37,965 nucleotides of DNA from CAYVGO01 sp964450725 (GTDB taxonomy: Bacteria > Bacteroidota > Bacteroidia > Bacteroidales > UBA932). This document shows, piece by piece, positions 34,140-37,965 of this stretch. The DNA lies in contig CAYVGO010000018.1 of the NCBI GenBank assembly GCA_964450725.1, positions 1-37,965 on the forward strand. Direction: 5' to 3'. A program made the translations under genes and the position numbers. A model generated the notes under the pieces. The model did no database searches. It worked only from the letters and a program-made list of their open reading frames with translations, and was not told the origin of the DNA. Position 1 is the first letter of the stretch. Each line of letters starts with the position of its first letter.

Positions 34140-34180
34140 AATTACAGGATAATCCCATAATAAGATTATCCTGTAATTTT
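34140..34180 (+). terminator. Strong hairpin between the SGBP and GH16 genes
   Basis: A perfect 15-bp inverted repeat (34140-34154 and 34164-34178) with a 9-nt loop, followed by only two further T residues and then AAAA. It fits a partial terminator or an mRNA-stabilising 3' hairpin inside the operon, 9 nt after the SGBP stop. Confidence 0.75.
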
Positions 34181-34194
34181 AAAACTAACAAATC

Positions 34195-35226
34195 ATGCAA
34201 AAATTATTCATATTCTTATCACTGTTATCGTCATTAGCAGCCTGCAAATGTAACGGTAACGAAGTAAAAGTAGATTTTACGGTTACACCCATTGAAAATC
34301 AAATCAATACATTTCTTTTTAAGGCGACCGTTAGTGGTGAATACAGTTTTATTACATGGAAATTTCCTGAAGAAAATATCTCTTCTGTGAAAGAAACGAC
34401 ATACTATTTTCCACAAAAAGGAGAATATCAGGTAACATTTACAGCCACCACTTCTAAAGGAGATGTTTCAATCACAAAAAAGGTAACGGTTAACGAAGAC
34501 GATAATACCGTTGATACGAATTTAGTGTGGAGTGAAGAATTTAACGGGAATACCTTACGGTCTGATTATTGGACGGTAGAAACCGATATTCATGTCAACA
34601 ATGAACTACAAAAATATACATCGTCAGGAAATTATACTATTGCGAACGGCCTTTTGACAATTACTGCTCAAAAAGTAGATGACAAAAAGCAGTATGGTAG
34701 TTATACCTCAGCACGACTGATTACCGAAGGAAAAAAAGAATTTAAATACGGACGTATGGAAATTCGTGCAAAATTACCTAAAGGTAAAGGAACTTGGCCT
34801 GCAATATGGATGCTGGGAAGTAATATTAATAAAGGAACAGGGTGGCCTGCTTGCGGAGAAATTGATATTATGGAATATGTGGGTTACAGACCGAATGTAG
34901 TACAGGCTTCTTTGCATTGTTCCGACAGAAACGGTGGAAATTCGATTACCGCCACAGCACCAATAGAAAAAGAGGAGGATTTTCATGTTTATGGGCTGAA
35001 ATGGACAAGTACAAAAATAGAGTGTTATGTTGATGACCCTCAAAAACCTTATTTTACTTACCCTGCTCCAAATGTTAAAACTCAGGCTAACTGGCCCTTT
35101 GACCAACCTTATTTTTTTATTTTAAATGTTGCTGTAGGTGGTGATTGGGGAGGACAACAAGGAATTGATAATGCAATTTTTCCGGTAACTATGGTGGTCG
35201 ATTATGTGAGGGTTTATAAAGAATAG
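34195..35226 (+). CDS. GH16 endo-beta-1,3-glucanase (laminarinase type) lipoprotein
   Basis: 343 residues. Short lipoprotein signal ending LSSLAAC (Cys17). A PKD-like domain at about 26-101 (ITWKFPEENIS, YFPQKGEYQVTFTA) is followed by the GH16 jelly roll from about 108. The catalytic motif GEIDIMEY gives nucleophile Glu222, Asp224 and acid/base Glu227. The EIDIME form with the extra Met is that of beta-1,3- and mixed-linkage glucanases, not kappa-carrageenases or agarases. WPAIWMLG and the final MVVDYVRVYKE are family signatures. It likely cuts beta-1,3-glucan at the cell surface for SusCD. Strict 1,3 versus 1,3-1,4 specificity cannot be decided here. Confidence 0.93.
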   Translation: MQKLFIFLSLLSSLAACKCNGNEVKVDFTVTPIENQINTFLFKATVSGEYSFITWKFPEENISSVKETTYYFPQKGEYQVTFTATTSKGDVSITKKVTVNEDDNTVDTNLVWSEEFNGNTLRSDYWTVETDIHVNNELQKYTSSGNYTIANGLLTITAQKVDDKKQYGSYTSARLITEGKKEFKYGRMEIRAKLPKGKGTWPAIWMLGSNINKGTGWPACGEIDIMEYVGYRPNVVQASLHCSDRNGGNSITATAPIEKEEDFHVYGLKWTSTKIECYVDDPQKPYFTYPAPNVKTQANWPFDQPYFFILNVAVGGDWGGQQGIDNAIFPVTMVVDYVRVYKE

Positions 35227-35295
35227 AAAGAACTTGTAATTTTACAACGTACTTCTTTTGTATTTTAATTCATCATTTTTTAATTTATTTTACAC

Positions 35296-37632
35296 ATGAA
35301 AAAAATCACATTTTACATTCTGTATTTTACATTTTACATTTTCCTTTTCAGTTGTAACCAACCGAAAACAAAACCGGCAATTGCGGTTGACACAAACATC
35401 GAAAATCGCGTAGAGGAGATTCTATCAAAAATGACCCTTGAGGAAAAAATCGGACAAATGACACAACTCACACTCGATGTGATTGGAAAAGGAAATAGTG
35501 TTTATCATAGCCATTTGCCCTTTACTTTTGATGAAGCATTGTTAGACACCGTCATCAGAAAATATAAAGTAGGGTCAATTCTCAATACGCCGGTCAACAC
35601 GCCGCTTTCTCCGCAAGAGTGGCAACAAATTGTAGAACGTCTGCAAAAGGAAGCCTTGGCAACAACGGGTATTCCCATTGTTTATGGTCTTGACCAGATT
35701 CACGGTACAACTTACACTGTCGGAGGTACATTGTTTCCACAAGCGATAGCTATGGGTGCTACTTTTAATCCGGATTTAGCACGGCAAGGAGCAGCAATTA
35801 CCGCGTATGAAACCAAAGCGGGTTCTGTACCTTGGAATTTCTCGCCGGTCTTGGATTTAGGACGTGACCCGCGCTGGTCGAGAATGTGGGAAACTTATTC
35901 TGAGGATAGTTATTTGGTTTCTGTCATGGGGAAAGCATGTACGGAGGGCTATCAGGGCAGTAATCCTAATGCTCTGGGAAATAATCATGTCGCTGCCTGT
36001 CTCAAACATTTTATGGGTTATGGTGTAACCGTTTCGGGAAAAGACCGTACGCCTTCTAACATTAGTATACAAGATATGAAAGAGCGACACTTTGCTCCTT
36101 TTGTTACGGCGATTCGTGCCGGAGCATTGTCGGTTATGGTTAATTCTGGAATGAACAATGGTACACCGTATCATATCAATTATGAATATATTACCGAGTG
36201 GTTAAAAGAGGGATTAAACTGGGATGGGGTAGTGGTAACCGATTGGGCGGACATTAACAATATTTATAGTCGTGATAAAGTCGCCGCTTCTAAGAAAGAG
36301 GCAGTAAAATTAGCTATTAATGCGGGTATAGATATGTCTATGGTGCCTTATGAATGGAGTTTTTGTAATTATTTGCGGGAATTGGTAGAAGAAGGAGAAG
36401 TAAAGATGAGTCGTATTGATGATGCGGTAAGAAGAATACTCAGAATGAAAATCAGATTGAACTTATTTGATAAACCATCTTACAATGTAGCCGATTTTCC
36501 TGACTTCGGCAGTGAAAAACATGCAGAAGTGGCTCGTAATGCGGCACGTGAAGCGATTACTTTACTTAAAAATAAAAATAATATTTTGCCTTTGCCTGCG
36601 GGAGTGAAAGTGTTGATTGCCGGACCTAATGCAAACTCCATGCGTACCCTCAACGGTGGCTGGACTTTGAGTTGGCAGGGAGAAAAGGCGGATGTGTATG
36701 CCCAAAAATACAATACAATCTTAGAGGCTATAATTAATAAAATTGGTAAAGAGAAGGTAATCTACGAACCCGGCGTTACTTACAAAACTGCCAATCCTCC
36801 GACCACCGATATTCAATATTTTGAAGAGAATGAACCACAGATAGAAAAAGCCGTAGCCGCTGCTCGCAATGTAGATTATATTATCCTTTGTGTGGGTGAG
36901 AACAGTTATTGCGAAACTCCGGGTAATTTAGATGACCTTACTCTTTCTAAGAATCAACTACGGCTGGCTGAGGCATTAGCAAAGACAGGTAAGCCCGTTG
37001 TTTTGGTGTTAAACGAAGGAAGACCCAGAGTCATTGCAGCAATTGAACCTGCAATGAATGCGGTCATTCAAACTTATTTGCCCGGAAATTATGGCGGAGA
37101 GGCTTTGGCTGAAATTTTGTGGGGAGATGTAAATCCGAGCGGGAAATTACCTTATACTTATCCTAAAGCTCCGAATTCTTTGATTACCTATGACCATAAA
37201 CCGTGTGAAAATATGGAGAAAATGGCAGGGGCTTATGATTATAATGCTGTGGCTTCGGTGCAATGGGCTTTTGGTTATGGATTAAGTTATACTACTTTTG
37301 AGTATTCGAACTTCAAAGTAGATAAATCAGAATTTAAAAATACAGATACGTTGACCTTTTCTGTAGAGGTTACCAATACCGGAAAGCGGGCAGGAAAAGA
37401 ATCGGTATTACTTTTTACATCTGACCTTGTGGCTTCCGTAACTCCTGACGTAAGACGATTACGGGTTTTCTCTAAAATTGCTCTAAATCCTTTGGAAAAG
37501 AAAACTGTAACACTGAAAGTGGCTGCGGCTGACCTTGCTTTTGTTGATGCTTACGGAAACTGGAAGTTGGAGGAAGGAGATTTTCAAGTACAAGTCGGAA
37601 ATCAGGTGTTGAAAATTACTTACAAGGAGTGA
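35296..37632 (+). CDS. GH3 beta-glucosidase lipoprotein
   Basis: 778 residues, three GH3 domains. Signal peptide with Cys20 (FLFSC). N-terminal TIM barrel: EEKIGQMTQ, GLDQIHGTTY, LKHF (Lys237, His238 of the conserved KH) and GVVVTDWAD with nucleophile Asp316. The alpha/beta sandwich begins near 415 (AAREAITLLKNKNNILPLP) and carries CVGENSYCETPGN, where the acid/base usually lies. A fibronectin-III-like domain closes the protein (about 690-778). It should release glucose from imported beta-gluco-oligosaccharides in the periplasm. It is last in the PUL, 69 bp after GH16. The signal peptide is encoded by a TTTTACAT-type simple repeat. Confidence 0.95.
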   Translation: MKKITFYILYFTFYIFLFSCNQPKTKPAIAVDTNIENRVEEILSKMTLEEKIGQMTQLTLDVIGKGNSVYHSHLPFTFDEALLDTVIRKYKVGSILNTPVNTPLSPQEWQQIVERLQKEALATTGIPIVYGLDQIHGTTYTVGGTLFPQAIAMGATFNPDLARQGAAITAYETKAGSVPWNFSPVLDLGRDPRWSRMWETYSEDSYLVSVMGKACTEGYQGSNPNALGNNHVAACLKHFMGYGVTVSGKDRTPSNISIQDMKERHFAPFVTAIRAGALSVMVNSGMNNGTPYHINYEYITEWLKEGLNWDGVVVTDWADINNIYSRDKVAASKKEAVKLAINAGIDMSMVPYEWSFCNYLRELVEEGEVKMSRIDDAVRRILRMKIRLNLFDKPSYNVADFPDFGSEKHAEVARNAAREAITLLKNKNNILPLPAGVKVLIAGPNANSMRTLNGGWTLSWQGEKADVYAQKYNTILEAIINKIGKEKVIYEPGVTYKTANPPTTDIQYFEENEPQIEKAVAAARNVDYIILCVGENSYCETPGNLDDLTLSKNQLRLAEALAKTGKPVVLVLNEGRPRVIAAIEPAMNAVIQTYLPGNYGGEALAEILWGDVNPSGKLPYTYPKAPNSLITYDHKPCENMEKMAGAYDYNAVASVQWAFGYGLSYTTFEYSNFKVDKSEFKNTDTLTFSVEVTNTGKRAGKESVLLFTSDLVASVTPDVRRLRVFSKIALNPLEKKTVTLKVAAADLAFVDAYGNWKLEEGDFQVQVGNQVLKITYKE

Positions 37633-37840
37633 AAGAAAGAAGAAGTTGAAAGATGTGCCGAGAAATAATTAATAATGATGTACATATTATTTAAAAACAA
37701 TAGAATGGCTTTATTTCAGAGCACTTTGTTTTGTCAAGCCCGCAACGACCACTGTTTTACACAGTCTATAAGATGAAATACAACAAAGTTTTCTTGCCAC
37801 AATGATAACTTCGGGCTACTTTTTTATGGATAATCAAAAG
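37633..37840. other. Non-coding stretch after the GH3 gene
   Basis: No ORF of note. AGCCCG (37718-37723) can pair with CGGGCT (37813-37818) across about 90 nt, and the latter is followed by AC and six T residues, so a small RNA or a second terminator is conceivable but weak. Confidence 0.3.
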
Positions 37841-37877
37841 AAAGGGCTGATGCTTGCAGAAGAGTCAGCCCTTTTTT
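37841..37877. terminator. Bidirectional terminator at the end of the PUL
   Basis: AAAGGGCTGA (37841-37850) and TCAGCCCTTT (37865-37874) form a perfect 10-bp stem with a 14-nt loop. The plus strand continues with more T residues, and the minus strand runs CTTTTG after the stem. It would serve both the PUL and the convergent gene at the right edge. Confidence 0.85.
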
Positions 37878-37965
37878 ATTCTTTCGCAACCCTTTTACCG
37901 GATCGTAATAAATTCTTTTTATAAAAAGTGTCAGCGGAGGGGTCGTCCGACATATTTTCTTGGCG
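37876..37965 (-). CDS. C-terminal end of an unidentified gene cut by the window edge
   Basis: On the minus strand an open frame enters from the window edge and runs 29 codons (ending YKKNLLRSGKRVAKE) to a TAA that directly abuts the terminator hairpin. Stop-then-terminator placement and a charged C-terminus support a real gene. The family cannot be told from this piece. Confidence 0.5.
   Translation of the reverse strand, partial: RQENMSDDPSADTFYKKNLLRSGKRVAKE

Noticed and set aside
37822..37923. Short frame starting at an ATG ahead of the terminal hairpin (leader-peptide attenuator)
   Set aside because: It reads through the hairpin into the convergent gene, has no clustered regulatory codons and no downstream gene in view.

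Overview
The window is a low-GC segment of a chromosome from the phylum Bacteroidota, most likely order Bacteroidales. The evidence is a SusC/SusD pair with a hybrid two-component regulator, many lipoproteins with short signal peptides, Bacteroidota-restricted families (DUF5686, DUF4254, DUF2851, DUF3575, a DUF6261-like protein), and promoters of the Bacteroidota type (TTTG, 19-21 bp, TAnnTTTG). No tRNA, rRNA, CRISPR array or intact transposase was seen.

Bases 1-9244 are mostly housekeeping: a radical SAM protein and the ribosome-assembly GTPase RsgA (+), a large outer-membrane DUF5686 protein (-), a three-gene run of lipoprotein, small Tudor-like protein and GH109-type lipoprotein (+), then a DUF4254/glycosyltransferase-9 pair (+). 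Bases 9245-11819 hold two lipoproteins with InlB-type B repeats (-). They are followed by a 639-bp non-coding gap rich in palindromes, then an acyl-CoA ligase, two probable outer-membrane proteins, an orphan metal/cofactor-type substrate-binding lipoprotein and a DUF2851 protein (+). Bases 18561-21271 form a minus-strand run: rfbA, a PhnP-like metallo-hydrolase and a BspA-type leucine-rich-repeat protein. A spermidine-type acetyltransferase (+) and the remains of an AAA ATPase (-) lie before the last region.

Bases 22457-37632 are a complete-looking polysaccharide utilization locus. It has an HTCS sensor/regulator, SusC transporter, SusD lipoprotein, a PKD-containing surface glycan-binding lipoprotein, a GH16 laminarinase-type endo-glucanase and a GH3 beta-glucosidase. 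The set predicts use of a beta-1,3-glucan such as laminarin: GH16 cuts at the surface, SusCD imports the oligosaccharides, GH3 releases glucose, and the HTCS senses a periplasmic product and activates the operon.

The most unusual part is the 1.6 kb between the HTCS stop and susC. It carries a DUF6261-like gene, five tandem copies of a 43-bp unit, several palindromes, and four arrays of an 8-bp repeat. Two of these arrays begin on the stop codons of the upstream genes. The block is bracketed by an inverted repeat of about 48 bp, so it looks like a repeat-built cassette lodged between a PUL regulator and its target operon. I see no consensus promoter in front of susC. An internally deleted ATPase gene upstream of the HTCS also points to past rearrangement here.
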